Assembly (NCBI GenBank): GCA_965213885.1 | Contig: OZ243919.1 | Location: forward strand, 930,001-994,000 | Direction of reading: 5' to 3' | Source: VYFG01 sp965213885 | Lineage (GTDB): Bacteria; Pseudomonadota; Gammaproteobacteria; Arenicellales; Poriferihabitantaceae | Length of the DNA: 64,000 nt | Shown: positions 1 to 9,883 of the stretch, piece by piece | Layout: every line of letters starts with the position of its first letter | Position numbering within the stretch: position 1 is the stretch's first letter | Position numbers and translations under genes: made by a program | Notes under the pieces: generated by a model | What the model saw: the letters and a program-made list of their open reading frames with translations, nothing else | What the model was told of the DNA's origin: nothing | Databases searched by the model: none

Positions 1-258
1 TTGCCGGACGGCTTCCAGCGGGCGGAGTTCCTGCTGGAACACGGCGCCATCGACATGATCGTAGACCGCCGCCGGATGCGCGACGAGATCTCCGGCCTTC
101 TGGACAAGTTCGGGTTCGGCGGCGGACGGGTGGCCGGCGACGGGGCGGACCGGTCCGTGCCGGATGCGAAGATCATCGAGGCGGAAATCGTCGACGAGAA
201 CCTGTCCCGGGGGACCGGGCCGGAGGCGGATCCCCCGAAGCCCGGGGATTCCTCCTGA
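1..258 (+). CDS. accD: Acetyl-CoA carboxylase carboxyltransferase beta subunit, C-terminal end (partial)
   Basis: The 5' part lies outside the window; only the last 85 residues are present. They contain the stretch FQRAEFLLEHGAIDMIVDRR, characteristic of the AccD C-terminus, followed by the usual variable acidic tail. AccD with AccA transfers the carboxyl group from carboxybiotin to acetyl-CoA, giving malonyl-CoA for fatty acid synthesis in the cytoplasm. The stop codon (256-258) is followed one base later by the proposed folC start, so the two genes are probably cotranscribed, the usual arrangement in gammaproteobacteria. Confidence 0.93.
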   Translation: MPDGFQRAEFLLEHGAIDMIVDRRRMRDEISGLLDKFGFGGGRVAGDGADRSVPDAKIIEAEIVDENLSRGTGPEADPPKPGDSS

Positions 259-259
259 G

Positions 260-1570
260 TTGGGTGCCTTCCTGTCGTTCGGCCTTGACGAGTGGCTGGA
301 CCATATCCAGCGCCAGCACTGGCGAACCATCGACCTGAAGCTCGACCGGGTCTCCAGGGTCTGGCAGAGGCTCGGGGGCTCCCGCCCGCCCTTCGTCATC
401 ACCGTGGCCGGCACCAACGGCAAGGGATCCTGCGTGGCCATGCTGGAATCCGTCTTGCGCCGTGCCGGAAACCGCACCGGCAGCTACACCTCCCCGCACC
501 TCGTCCGCTACAACGAGCGCATCCGAGTCGATGGACAGCCCGCCTCCGACGCCGAGATCGTCGATGCGTTCCGACGCATACAGGCGGTCTGCGGCGACGT
601 CGGACTTACCTATTTCGAGTACGGCACCCTCTGTGCACTGCTGGTTTTCCGGGCGCATTCCGTAGACGTGGCGATCCTCGAGACCGGCATGGGGGGGCGT
701 CTGGATGCGGTGAACATGATCGACAACGACCTCGCCCTGATCACTTCGGTGGGCCTGGACCACATGCAGTGGCTGGGATCGGACCGGGAACAGATCGGGA
801 GGGAGAAGGCCGGCGTGATCAAACCCGGCGCATTCGTGGTGAGTACCGACCCGGCGCCCCCCGCCGCCATCGCCGCCACTGCGGCGGACCTCGGGGCGCT
901 GCTGTTGCAGGCCGGGAAGCAGTATGGAATCGAACCCGGGCCGGACGGGAAAACCTGCCGCTGGCGCAGTGAACACCCGGCAGTGCCGGAAAGCTGGCGC
1001 CGGCTGACGGGCCTGCCGCTGCCACTGCCCGGCCACTGGCAGTCGCATAACCTGGGCGGGACGGTCGCCGCGCTGGCGCTGACGTCGGGTTCCACCGGAG
1101 TGGAACCCGGTCACCTGGTCCCGGGGCTGTCCTCGGTCCGGTTGCCGGGACGTTGCGAGATCGTCAACCACAAGCCCCTGACCATCATCGACGTGGCCCA
1201 TAACGCGGACTCCGCCTCGGGCCTTGCGCGGTTCCTGGACGCCAATCCCGTGCCCGGGGAAACCCACGGGGTTTTCGGTGTGCTGGCCGACAAGGCGCTC
1301 CCGGACGTGCTGGGCGACCTCGGGGAACGGGTGAACCGCTGGCACCTGGCCGGTATCGACGAAGAACGGGGGCAGTCCGGTGAGGCGCTGGCCCGGAAGA
1401 TGCGGCTGCTGTTCCCGGACATGGAGGCGGAGACCTACCGGAATGCAGTCCAGGCCTTCCGGGGCGCCCGCGCGAATGCCCGCCCGGCCGACCGGGTGGT
1501 GGCCTTTGGTTCATTCCACGTAGTCGGTGATATAATCGGCTCTTTCGAACGGACCAGCGTTCCGCAGTAG
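260..1570 (+). CDS. folC: Bifunctional folylpolyglutamate synthase / dihydrofolate synthase
   Basis: This is a Mur-ligase-family enzyme of about 436 residues that adds glutamate to dihydropteroate and to folates with ATP. The P-loop VAGTNGKGSC, the SPHLVRYNERIRV segment and LETGMGGRLDAVN are all clear, and the C-terminal domain carries IIDVAHN. An upstream ATG at 164 would lie deep inside accD, so the TTG at 260 is preferred because homology begins directly after it (LDEWLDHIQ, matching the FolC N-terminus). The use of TTG is an inference. Downstream come dedD, cvpA and purF, the conserved gammaproteobacterial order. Confidence 0.93.
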   Translation: MGAFLSFGLDEWLDHIQRQHWRTIDLKLDRVSRVWQRLGGSRPPFVITVAGTNGKGSCVAMLESVLRRAGNRTGSYTSPHLVRYNERIRVDGQPASDAEIVDAFRRIQAVCGDVGLTYFEYGTLCALLVFRAHSVDVAILETGMGGRLDAVNMIDNDLALITSVGLDHMQWLGSDREQIGREKAGVIKPGAFVVSTDPAPPAAIAATAADLGALLLQAGKQYGIEPGPDGKTCRWRSEHPAVPESWRRLTGLPLPLPGHWQSHNLGGTVAALALTSGSTGVEPGHLVPGLSSVRLPGRCEIVNHKPLTIIDVAHNADSASGLARFLDANPVPGETHGVFGVLADKALPDVLGDLGERVNRWHLAGIDEERGQSGEALARKMRLLFPDMEAETYRNAVQAFRGARANARPADRVVAFGSFHVVGDIIGSFERTSVPQ

Positions 1571-1680
1571 CTACACGGCCCCTGCGCCAACCCCGTCAGC
1601 CGGATTGCCACGTCTCCATGACTGCACCCCAGATCCCCAGCGCCTGAGTTCGCCCAACGTTCGATTCCCCACGCCCGTCG

Positions 1681-2370
1681 ATGCTTAAATCCGCCAAGGG
1701 AGCAGAACCCGAATACGAACTGAAGCACCGCCTCGTCGGAGCGATCATACTGGTTGCCGCCGCGGTCCTGGTGATCCCCGCACTTCTGTCGGGGCCGGGC
1801 CTGGAAGGGCGTGACAATCTCCAGAACCCTGCCGGGGAGGCCTCTTCCGAGTCGCGAATCGTTCCGCTGGATCTCGGCGAGATCCAGCCCGCCTCCGGAG
1901 AGGGCGGCGACGATGGACTCCCACTCGCGAGCGTGGAGGACAAGCAGCCGGTGCGACTGGACCTGACAGAAAAGAATACGGACGGGATCACGCAGACCGA
2001 ATCCCGGGCCGAGCCGGACCAGGCCGAGGCTGTGCCGGATGAACCTGCCCGGCCCGCGCTGGTGATGACGCGGATTCCGGACAGTCCCGGGGAGCAGATT
2101 GAGGTCGCGGCGAAGACAGACGCGCAGGGCCAGGAGCGTTGGGTCGTGCGCGTGGGTACCTTCTCGAAGCCGGTCAATGCGGACAGGACGGCCGCGCTCC
2201 TGGCCGAAAACGGGTACGAACCGAACAAGACATCCGTGTCCACCTCCCAGGGCAGTTCCACCCGCGTCTGGCTCGGCCCCTATGACAAGCGCAAAACGGC
2301 GGATGAGGTCAGCAACCGCCTGAAGGACCTGGTGGGCGAGAAAGGATACGTCATCAGGGACAGCACCTGA
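1681..2370 (+). CDS. dedD: SPOR-domain cell-division protein, DedD-like
   Basis: This 229-residue protein has a short cytoplasmic N-terminus, one membrane segment (about residues 20-40, VGAIILVAAAVLVIPALL), a long low-complexity acidic periplasmic linker, and a C-terminal SPOR domain (about 152-229, beginning RWVVRVGTFSKPVNADRTAALL). SPOR domains bind denuded septal peptidoglycan, and DedD is an FtsN-like septation factor. The position between folC and cvpA-purF matches dedD in other gammaproteobacteria. There is a 110-base gap after folC, so a separate promoter is possible. Confidence 0.9.
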   Translation: MLKSAKGAEPEYELKHRLVGAIILVAAAVLVIPALLSGPGLEGRDNLQNPAGEASSESRIVPLDLGEIQPASGEGGDDGLPLASVEDKQPVRLDLTEKNTDGITQTESRAEPDQAEAVPDEPARPALVMTRIPDSPGEQIEVAAKTDAQGQERWVVRVGTFSKPVNADRTAALLAENGYEPNKTSVSTSQGSSTRVWLGPYDKRKTADEVSNRLKDLVGEKGYVIRDST

Positions 2371-2390
2371 CCCCGCCGCGATTGCCCAGC

Positions 2391-2888
2391 ATGAGCCCGG
2401 TCGACATCGTCATCCTCGTCATTCTCTCGATTTCCACCCTGATCGGTGTCTTTCGCGGGTTCATCCGGGAAGTGCTCTCCCTGGCCTCCTGGATCGTCGC
2501 GCTGTACGTGGCCTGGCTGTTCGCCGCCCAGGGCGCGGTCTATCTCGAACCCCACATCAGCCAGCCGGCGCTGCGCGTCGCAGCCGCGTTTGCCGGCGTT
2601 TTCGTGATGATGCTCATCGCCGCCTCCATCCTGAGCTACCTGGTCTACAGACTGTTGTACATCTCCGGCATCAGCGGTATGGACCGCTCCTTGGGGGCGG
2701 TTTTCGGAATCGCCCGGGGAGTGGTGCTGGTGGCGGCGGTCATCCTGGCCGCGGTGTACATGGATTTTGCCGCCCAGCCCTGGTGGCAGGGCTCGAAGCT
2801 AGTGGTATATTTCACTCCGGTGACGGATTTCCTGCTGTCCCTGATGCCGCCGGATGCGGTGGAGAACTTCCGGCCGGCAGTCACCTGA
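2391..2888 (+). CDS. cvpA: CvpA family membrane protein
   Basis: This small inner-membrane protein (165 residues) has four hydrophobic segments at roughly residues 3-20, 26-45, 63-85 and 100-125. It contains the family motif GVFRGFIREVLSLASWIVA. CvpA is needed for colicin V export in E. coli; its physiological role is not well defined, though links to envelope homeostasis are reported. The ATG at 2391 is chosen over a TTG three codons upstream. The gene sits 21 bases after dedD and 39 bases before purF, as in E. coli where cvpA and purF are cotranscribed. Confidence 0.92.
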   Translation: MSPVDIVILVILSISTLIGVFRGFIREVLSLASWIVALYVAWLFAAQGAVYLEPHISQPALRVAAAFAGVFVMMLIAASILSYLVYRLLYISGISGMDRSLGAVFGIARGVVLVAAVILAAVYMDFAAQPWWQGSKLVVYFTPVTDFLLSLMPPDAVENFRPAVT

Positions 2889-2927
2889 CCCGCCCCGGCG
2901 CCCCAACGACCGCGATGGAGACATGAC

Positions 2928-4457
2928 ATGTGTGGAATCGTCGGCATACTCGATCGCCAGCGAGTCAATCAACAGATCTATGACGGCCTGACCGTCGTCC
3001 AGCACCGTGGACAGGATGCCGCCGGCATCATGACCAGCGACGGCAACCGGGTGTTCCTGCGCAAGGACAACGGGCTGGTGCGGGACGTCTTTCATACCCG
3101 CCACATGGTGCAGCTGGTCGGCAACATGGGTATCGGCCATGCCCGCTATCCCACTGCGGGCTGCGATTCCCGGGCCGAGGCACAGCCGTTCTACGTGAAC
3201 TCCCCGTTCGGTATCGCACTGGCGCACAACGGCAACCTCACCAATGCCGACCAGCTGAGGGAGGAACTGTTCCGCCAGGAGTTGCGCCAGATCAACACCT
3301 CTTCCGATTCGGAAATCCTGCTCAACGTTTTTGCCCATGAACTGCGGGGCAGCATCGCCAAGAGCCAGATCGAGGTCGGGCCCCGGGAGGTCTTCAACGC
3401 AGTGCGGGGCGTGATGCGGCGCTGCCGGGGAGCCTACGCCGTGATTGCCATGATCGTGGGCGTGGGTATCGTTGCGTTTCGCGACCCCCACGGCATCCGC
3501 CCGCTGATTCACGGTACCCATTCCGATGCCGGCGGCACCGCGCACATGTTTGCATCGGAGAGCGTGGCCCTGGACGTGATCGGCTACGAGCGGGTACGCG
3601 ACCTGAAGCCGGGGGAAGCCATGCTGGTGGATATGCAGGGCGCCCTCCACCAGGCCAGTTGCTACGACAAGGCCCGCTACAGCACCTGCATCTTCGAATA
3701 CGTGTACCTGGCGCGGCCCGACTCCATCCTCGACAACGTCTCGGTGTACCAGTCGCGGATGGAGATGGGCAAACGGTTGGGGCGGAAGCTGATCCGCAAG
3801 TGGCCGGACCACGATATCGATGTCATCATCCCGGTTCCGGACACCAGCCGCACCGCCGCACTTGAGGTGGCCAAGGATCTCAGGGTGTCCTACCGGGAGG
3901 GCTTCATCAAGAACCGCTACATCTCCCGGACCTTCATCATGCCGGGGCAGGCCGAGCGCAATAAATCCGTACGCCAGAAACTGAACGCAATCGAGGCAGA
4001 GTTCGCGGGCAAGAACGTGCTGCTGGTTGACGATTCCATCGTCCGCGGCACCACGTCTTCCCAGATCATCGAACTCGCCCGGGAAGCGGGAGCGAAGAAG
4101 GTCTATTTCGCCTCCGCTGCGCCGCCTGTGCGCTATCCCAACGTCTATGGCATCGACATGCCGTCGTCCGGCGAACTGGTGGCGCACAACCGCAGCATCG
4201 ACGAGGTCTGTGCCATCATCGGGGCGGACCGGCTGATCTACCAGGACCTCGAGGACATGGTGGCATCGGTACGGCAGTTCAACACGGAACTGAAGGACTT
4301 CGATACCTCGTGTTTCAGCGGCAACTATGTGACCGGGGACATCACCCCCGCCTATCTGGCGCTGGTGGACGGCGCACGCAACGACGACGCCAAGTCCACT
4401 GACCGGGGTGAACTGGACCTCTCGGAACTCAGCGACGTCCAGGCCATCCCGGCGTAA
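2928..4457 (+). CDS. purF: Amidophosphoribosyltransferase
   Basis: This 509-residue enzyme catalyses the first committed step of purine synthesis: glutamine plus PRPP gives phosphoribosylamine. After removal of Met1 the catalytic nucleophile is Cys2 (MCGIVGILD). The glutamine amidotransferase domain covers about residues 2-240, including RGQDAAGI and the HNGNLTN segment. The PRTase domain follows with the PRPP loop VLLVDDSIVRGTTS near residue 365. Length and organisation are those of the short, propeptide-lacking E. coli-type enzyme. It ends in an acidic tail and is the last gene of the dedD-cvpA-purF run. Confidence 0.97.
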   Translation: MCGIVGILDRQRVNQQIYDGLTVVQHRGQDAAGIMTSDGNRVFLRKDNGLVRDVFHTRHMVQLVGNMGIGHARYPTAGCDSRAEAQPFYVNSPFGIALAHNGNLTNADQLREELFRQELRQINTSSDSEILLNVFAHELRGSIAKSQIEVGPREVFNAVRGVMRRCRGAYAVIAMIVGVGIVAFRDPHGIRPLIHGTHSDAGGTAHMFASESVALDVIGYERVRDLKPGEAMLVDMQGALHQASCYDKARYSTCIFEYVYLARPDSILDNVSVYQSRMEMGKRLGRKLIRKWPDHDIDVIIPVPDTSRTAALEVAKDLRVSYREGFIKNRYISRTFIMPGQAERNKSVRQKLNAIEAEFAGKNVLLVDDSIVRGTTSSQIIELAREAGAKKVYFASAAPPVRYPNVYGIDMPSSGELVAHNRSIDEVCAIIGADRLIYQDLEDMVASVRQFNTELKDFDTSCFSGNYVTGDITPAYLALVDGARNDDAKSTDRGELDLSELSDVQAIPA

Positions 4458-4464
4458 CCGGCCC

Positions 4465-4505
4465 GGAATCCGGCGCAGGGCGTTCGGGCTGCGTATGCGG
4501 ATTCC
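4465..4505. terminator. Hairpin between convergent purF and the racemase-like gene
   Basis: Eight-base arms (ggaatccg at 4465-4472 and cggattcc at 4498-4505) enclose a second pair (cgcag at 4474-4478 and ctgcg at 4489-4493). The structure lies exactly between two converging genes, so a bidirectional transcription barrier is plausible. There is no clear T-run on either side, so it is not a textbook intrinsic terminator. Confidence 0.4.
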
Positions 4506-4508
4506 CGG

Positions 4509-5306
4509 TCACCCGGGTTGCCGTCGCTGGTCGGGCGGGGCGGACCGGAAAAAGCCGGCCGCCGCGAGGTGCCGACCGGTCGCCGGGTTGCCGGGCGTGA
4601 TACTGAGCCGGTCCAGGGCGACCAGCAGCGTTGCGAGGTTGCTGGTAACCACCGGCTTGCCGAGACGTGCCTCGATCTCGGGGATGGCCTCGGTGGCACG
4701 ATAATCGGTGCAGGAAATGACGATCGCCTGCGCCGCCTCGTGGTCCGCCGAGAGTGCGACCTCGACTATTTCCCCGGGCCGGGTGTCGCCGACCGCCTCG
4801 TTGCTCATCGGCGCGGATGCATCAACCCGGTGCACGCAGTCCAGGCCGAAGGATCCGAGAAAACCGATCGCCAGGTCGTTCAGGGTGGGCACATAGGGAG
4901 AGGTGAAGGCGAAACGACTGATTCCGAGGGCCAGCAGTACCTCCACCAGCGCCGAGGCCGCGGTCACCGCCGGCACCCCGGCGATTCTCTCGATGCCACT
5001 GCGAAATGTCCGGTCGTATTGCGGCCCCTGGGCAAGCGTCGCCGAGGTGCATCCGTAGACGATGACATCGGCACGGCAGAGCATGAGGCTCTCGATCACG
5101 TCATCCGCCGGCGTGTCCGAGTATTGCCGCATCTGGTCCTCGTCCGGGATGCGGTGCACATCGTACCCGCCGGCCCGCGCAAAGTGGAGCGATACACCCG
5201 GCGGCGCCAGCATCCACAGGTCGGGCTCGAGATTGGTGTTGGTGACCGGCACCACGACACCGATCCGCGCCAGTCCCCGGCTCGGGTATCGGGCATCCGG
5301 CATCAT
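4509..5306 (-). CDS. Asp/Glu racemase superfamily enzyme (maleate isomerase / arylmalonate decarboxylase type)
   Basis: This 265-residue protein has the two half-sites of the cofactor-independent racemase fold. The first cysteine lies in YGCTSATLAQG (around residue 85) and the second in ISCTDYRATEAIPE (around residue 198). The N-terminal IGVVVPVTNTNLEPDLW resembles maleate cis-trans isomerases and arylmalonate decarboxylases more than true amino acid racemases. The start overlaps the stop of the upstream HyuAB-like gene by four bases (ATGA), so the two are almost certainly one operon. That pairing suggests isomerisation or racemisation of an intermediate of the hydantoin or oxoproline-like substrate. 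Substrate unknown. Confidence 0.82.
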   Translation of the reverse strand: MMPDARYPSRGLARIGVVVPVTNTNLEPDLWMLAPPGVSLHFARAGGYDVHRIPDEDQMRQYSDTPADDVIESLMLCRADVIVYGCTSATLAQGPQYDRTFRSGIERIAGVPAVTAASALVEVLLALGISRFAFTSPYVPTLNDLAIGFLGSFGLDCVHRVDASAPMSNEAVGDTRPGEIVEVALSADHEAAQAIVISCTDYRATEAIPEIEARLGKPVVTSNLATLLVALDRLSITPGNPATGRHLAAAGFFRSAPPDQRRQPG

Positions 5307-8300
5307 GCAGCGCCCCGGACGGTCCGTCTTCTTTGTTCGGCGGTTGCGGCCTCGTCGATACTGCCACTATCGGTGACCACGACGCCGTAGGTCTCCCTTG
5401 CCGCCCGCGGTGACACCAGGCCGAGGCGCACATCGTGCGCCACCGCGAGGGGATCGCGTTCGAACGGCTCGCCGTAGCCGCCGCCGCCCGGGGTCTCCCA
5501 GTACAACAGGTCGTCCGCGGGAATCAGTTGCTCGCCCTTGCCCTTGAGGGTCGGTCCGGAACGTAGCGTGATGCGTCCGGGGGCACCTTCCCGCCCGCCG
5601 TCGCGGCCGCGGGCAGGATACTTCGTGCGCTCGACGCCGGCGAACAGGAGGATGGGAGCCCGCTCGCTGCTCTCGAGCTCGATCAGTTGGCCAAGCCCGC
5701 CGCGGAACCTGCCGGCGCCACCGCTGTCGCGGATCAGTTCGCGCCTGCGGATGCGAACGGGCGTGGTGCTTTCGGCGACCTCGACCGGGGTACCCCACAG
5801 CCCGCTCGGGTAGGCGGTTGCCGACAATCCGTCCCTGGTTGGCCGTGCTCCCGTGCCTCCCGAATGGCACAGTTCGGTGGCGAAGGCGGTGGCCTCGCCG
5901 GTCCCGTACCGGGTCGCAGAGACGCTGCGCAGCGGCAGGTCGTACAGGCACGAGGCCCCTTCCGCCGGCGCGGTCCCGGGCATCGCCCCATGGAGGCAGC
6001 CGAGCATCAGGTCGCCCACCATCTGACCGATGCAGTGGCGCATCGCCACCGGCGCCGGGTACTGCGCATTGAGGATGCAGTCCCTGGGCGCATCGAACAC
6101 AAACGGGTCCAGGGAACCGGCATTGTTGGGAATCCCGGCGCCGATCAGGCAGCGCATGGCGAACACCGCGTAGGCCTCGGTGTACTTGATCGGTACGTTG
6201 ATGCCGCGCGCCGAGTGACCCGAGGTGCCGCTGAAATCGGTGACGATCCGCCTGCCGGAGACGGTCATGCGCGCCTTCAGCCTGATCTCGAAGTCGTAGC
6301 CGTCGGTCATCAGCTCGTTTTCGTAGACGCCGTCCGGAATTAGTGCGATCGCGGCCTCGGTGGCGCATCTGGATGTATCGAGGATATGTGCGGCGAGTGC
6401 CTCGATCCCGTCGATACCGAACTCGCCCAGCATCTCGTCAAATCGCGCCGCGGCGACGTCGCAGCAGGCGATCAGGGCATACAGATCTCCCTCGTTGGCA
6501 ACCGGTGAGCGGGAATTCGCCTTCATGATTTCCATCACCAGGGAATTGACCTGGCCGCCCCCGACCAGTTTCAGCGGAGGCAGGCACAGCCCCTCGTCGA
6601 AGACATCGCTGCCGTCAGGCCCCATGCCGAGGCCTCCGAGGTCGTACAGGTGCGAGGTGCAGGCGCTGAACGCGACCGGACTGCCCCGGTGGAAGATCGG
6701 TGCGAACATGACCACGTCGTTCAGGTGCCCGGAACCGATCCAGGGATCGTTGGTCATGTACACGTCGCCGGGCTGCATCGTATCGGGAGGGAAGTACGGC
6801 AGCATCTTCGAAACCGCTGCCGCCATGGTGTTGACATGACCGGGCGTACCGGTCACCGCCTGGGCCAGCATGCGTCCCCGGATGTCGAAGATGCCCGCGG
6901 AAATATCGCCGCACTCACGCACGATGGGACTGAATGCGGTGCGCATCAGCACCTGTGCCTGTTCCTCGACGATCGCCAGCAGGCGGTCCCACATCACCTG
7001 CAGGTCAATCGCCGAGTGCCGCGGGACAGTCGCTGCCGCGGGGCCGGCGCGCGCCCCCCGGTGTGTCATCACGATATTGCCGGCGGTGTCGACACGCGCG
7101 ATGAACGGGGCGGAGACGAAGGTGGTGGTCTGTGGCTCGACAATCAGGGCGGGGCCCCTGACCGCATCGCCGGGCCGGAGGCGACCGCGCCCGAAGACCC
7201 CGGCCCTGATGCGCGCACCGGTCTTGCCGATGAAAAGCTCACGGTGGTCGGTGGCGGTGATGCGGCGGGATTCACCCCCGTCCGCAATGACCTGCGTCAG
7301 CGGAACCTGATTGCTCACGGTGACCGACCAGTTCATGATCTCGATCCGCATCCTCGGAACCGCGCGCGCAAAGAGGCGGGCGTACTCGGATTCGAAACGC
7401 CCGGTCAGCGTCGGCAGGCTGTGCTCGCCGAGGTCGCCGTCGGGGATTCCGACCTCGATCTCGTGGCCCTGTCCGGCGTACCGCATGAAGGCGATGCGCC
7501 GGATCACGAGGCTCTCGCCCGTCGCCCCGGCGGAGACGACCTCCCGCGCTTCCCGCTCGAGGTCCCGCAACAGCCGGTTGATTTCGTCGAACGGGAAAGA
7601 GTCGATGCGTACGTGGCAACTGCGTACGATTTCATAGGCCACCGGGGCGTGCAGGAACCCCACCGCGGAACCGACGCCGGGACTCGGCGGCACGATGATT
7701 TCACCGATGCCGAGCTTTTCCGCGACCCGGGTCGCGTGCAGCGCGCCGTTGCCGCCGAAGGCGACCATGGTGCACTGTCCGAGGTTCTTGCCCTGTTCCA
7801 CGGCGTGAATCCGCGCCGCGTTGGCCATCGCCTCGTCGACGGTTTTCGAGATGCCGTCGGCGCCGGCGTTCACCGTGGTGTCGAGTGGCTTCGCGACGGC
7901 GTCGTCAATCGCGGCCCGTGCCAGCTCGGGACGCAGTTCAAGCCGCCCTTCGGCGAAATCCGCAGGGTCCAGGTAACCGGCCACCAGGTCGGAATCGGTG
8001 ACCGTGGGCGCTGTACCGCCGCGGCCGTAACAGGCCGGGCCCGGGACAGATGACGCGCTGTTCGGCCCGACCCGAAGGCGGCCGAGTGAATCCACCGTCG
8101 CAATGGAACCTCCGCCGGCGCCGATCTCGATCATCTCGATCACCGGGATGCGCGCCGGAATGCCGCTGCCCTTGAGATACCGGTCCGCGCGGTCGATTTC
8201 AAAATTGCGTGAACTGCGCGGCCGGGCATTCTCGATCAGGCACACCTTGGCGGTGGTGCCGCCCATGTCGAAGGACAGCACGTCGGCGATATTCCGCTGC

Positions 8301-9175
8301 GCGGCGACGCGTGCGGCGAGGATGGCGCCCCCGCTCGGACCGGACTCGACCAGCCGGACCGGGAATCGTATCGCGGTCTCCGGCGTGGTGATCCCGCCGC
8401 CGGAGGTGATCACGAACAGGGGGCAGTCGAATCCCTGCCCGGTCAGCGCGGTTTCAAGCTCACCCAGGTAGGACGCCATCAGCGGCTTGACATAGGCGTT
8501 GCATACCGTCGTGCAAAGGCGATCGAATTCCCGCAACTCCGGCGACACCTCCGCCGACAGTGATACCGGCAGACCGGGCAGACGTTCGCCCAGCCGCTCA
8601 CGCACACGATGCTCGTGTGCCGGGTTCTTGTAGCTGTGCAGAAGGCAAACGGCCACGCTCTCGACACCGGCTTTAAGCAGTCTTTCGATGGCGTCTGCCA
8701 CCGAGGCCTCGTCCAGCGCCTCGATGACTTCACCGGCGGCATTGATGCGCTCGCGCACTCCGAACACGCGGTCACGCGGCACGATGCGGTCGGGCTGTCC
8801 GATGTTGATGTCGTATTGGTCGTAGCGCCGCTCGTAGCCGATCTCGAGGATATCGCGAAACCCGTCCGTGGTGATGACGCCGACCCTTGCACCGCGTCGC
8901 TCGATCAGTGCGTTGGTGGCAAGCGTGGTGCCGTGAATGACCGAACGGAAGTCGGCGGGGTCCAGGGTGGCGGCATCCAGGGCGTAGCCGATGCCTTCGA
9001 GTACTCCGGCCACCGGGCGTTCGGGAGTGGTCAGGGCCTTGGCGGTATGGATCCGTTCGCCGGCCGACAGGGCGATATCGGTGAATGTCCCGCCCACATC
9101 CACTCCCATGCGCCAGCATTTTCCGGTTTGCATGCCAATGTCATCCGGCTCGTGTTTTTCGGGGTTTTTCTGCAT
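5303..9175 (-). CDS. Fused hydantoinase/oxoprolinase, HyuA-HyuB
   Basis: This 1290-residue protein joins both subunits of the ATP-dependent hydantoinase/oxoprolinase family. The N-terminal HyuA half (about 1-690) starts with the ASKHA-type phosphate-binding motif MGVDVGGTFTDIAL and contains SFDMGGTTAKVCLIE and VAFGGNGALHA. The HyuB half (from about 715) begins DLQVMWDRLLAIVEEQAQVL and includes NDPWIGSGHLNDVVMF. The total length is nearly that of eukaryotic 5-oxoprolinase, which is also a fusion; many bacterial homologues are two genes. Possible reactions are ATP-driven ring opening of 5-oxoproline or N-methylhydantoin. No clear Shine-Dalgarno supports the first ATG; the Met at residue 15 (9133) is an alternative. 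It is coupled to the downstream racemase-like gene. Confidence 0.88.
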   Translation of the reverse strand: MQKNPEKHEPDDIGMQTGKCWRMGVDVGGTFTDIALSAGERIHTAKALTTPERPVAGVLEGIGYALDAATLDPADFRSVIHGTTLATNALIERRGARVGVITTDGFRDILEIGYERRYDQYDINIGQPDRIVPRDRVFGVRERINAAGEVIEALDEASVADAIERLLKAGVESVAVCLLHSYKNPAHEHRVRERLGERLPGLPVSLSAEVSPELREFDRLCTTVCNAYVKPLMASYLGELETALTGQGFDCPLFVITSGGGITTPETAIRFPVRLVESGPSGGAILAARVAAQRNIADVLSFDMGGTTAKVCLIENARPRSSRNFEIDRADRYLKGSGIPARIPVIEMIEIGAGGGSIATVDSLGRLRVGPNSASSVPGPACYGRGGTAPTVTDSDLVAGYLDPADFAEGRLELRPELARAAIDDAVAKPLDTTVNAGADGISKTVDEAMANAARIHAVEQGKNLGQCTMVAFGGNGALHATRVAEKLGIGEIIVPPSPGVGSAVGFLHAPVAYEIVRSCHVRIDSFPFDEINRLLRDLEREAREVVSAGATGESLVIRRIAFMRYAGQGHEIEVGIPDGDLGEHSLPTLTGRFESEYARLFARAVPRMRIEIMNWSVTVSNQVPLTQVIADGGESRRITATDHRELFIGKTGARIRAGVFGRGRLRPGDAVRGPALIVEPQTTTFVSAPFIARVDTAGNIVMTHRGARAGPAAATVPRHSAIDLQVMWDRLLAIVEEQAQVLMRTAFSPIVRECGDISAGIFDIRGRMLAQAVTGTPGHVNTMAAAVSKMLPYFPPDTMQPGDVYMTNDPWIGSGHLNDVVMFAPIFHRGSPVAFSACTSHLYDLGGLGMGPDGSDVFDEGLCLPPLKLVGGGQVNSLVMEIMKANSRSPVANEGDLYALIACCDVAAARFDEMLGEFGIDGIEALAAHILDTSRCATEAAIALIPDGVYENELMTDGYDFEIRLKARMTVSGRRIVTDFSGTSGHSARGINVPIKYTEAYAVFAMRCLIGAGIPNNAGSLDPFVFDAPRDCILNAQYPAPVAMRHCIGQMVGDLMLGCLHGAMPGTAPAEGASCLYDLPLRSVSATRYGTGEATAFATELCHSGGTGARPTRDGLSATAYPSGLWGTPVEVAESTTPVRIRRRELIRDSGGAGRFRGGLGQLIELESSERAPILLFAGVERTKYPARGRDGGREGAPGRITLRSGPTLKGKGEQLIPADDLLYWETPGGGGYGEPFERDPLAVAHDVRLGLVSPRAARETYGVVVTDSGSIDEAATAEQRRRTVRGAA

Positions 9176-9883
9176 TCGGAACCGTTTGTGGGTGATGCGT
9201 CAACGTTCAGACGCGCGCAAGTAATACCGCAAGTGCAACGAATCAGTGAAAGGAACGGTCATGTCATTTGGCACCCTGCCAATGGTATGAATAAGCTCCA
9301 CTTTCGGCAATACCCGAATCGATGTCACGCTGACCGATGTCGATCGATTCCCCGGCAATCCGGATCAGTATTCTCCCGATCGGACCACCTCATGGAATCG
9401 ACAGCACCGCATTCGCCTCCGGACTGTGCGCCAACGGGGCCACGGATGTCCTGATATCGATGATGGTCTTGTGGATCCGGTTACGGCACGACGCCCGGCA
9501 GCATCACGTCGCGGCCTGGAGGCTCGTGCTGCAGACCGGCGTTTGTGCCGGCCTGTCCCTGGCTTTGCCCCTGCTGATCGGCACCACGACCACACCATCG
9601 CTGCCGACGGAATTTCCCGCTTGCCGGGCAGGAACTGATTCCGTGCTATGCGGGTCCACTTGTTGCCCGGATTCCCGGCAGTCGCCTTCGGGAGGCGGTC
9701 GATCAGGCAATCCCTGCACCAGTGATTTCATTCAAATCGAGGGGTTCCATGTTCGCCGTAACCACGAAGGCGAATGCAATAATAATATGGAAAATCAAAG
9801 AAATGTCACTCAGATAGAGGGTCAGGGACTGTCACTCCGGGAGCATGCCCCGAAACCAGGGTTGCCCCTCCAAACCATGACAT
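9176..9883. other. Intergenic region without a recognisable gene
   Basis: About 700 bases lie between the start of the HyuAB-like gene and the end of lpxH. Open frames in this stretch give low-complexity products without family features. An A-rich patch (about 9770-9810) stands out against the GC-rich surroundings. The upstream control region of the HyuAB operon must lie here, but no promoter could be identified with confidence. Confidence 0.5.
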
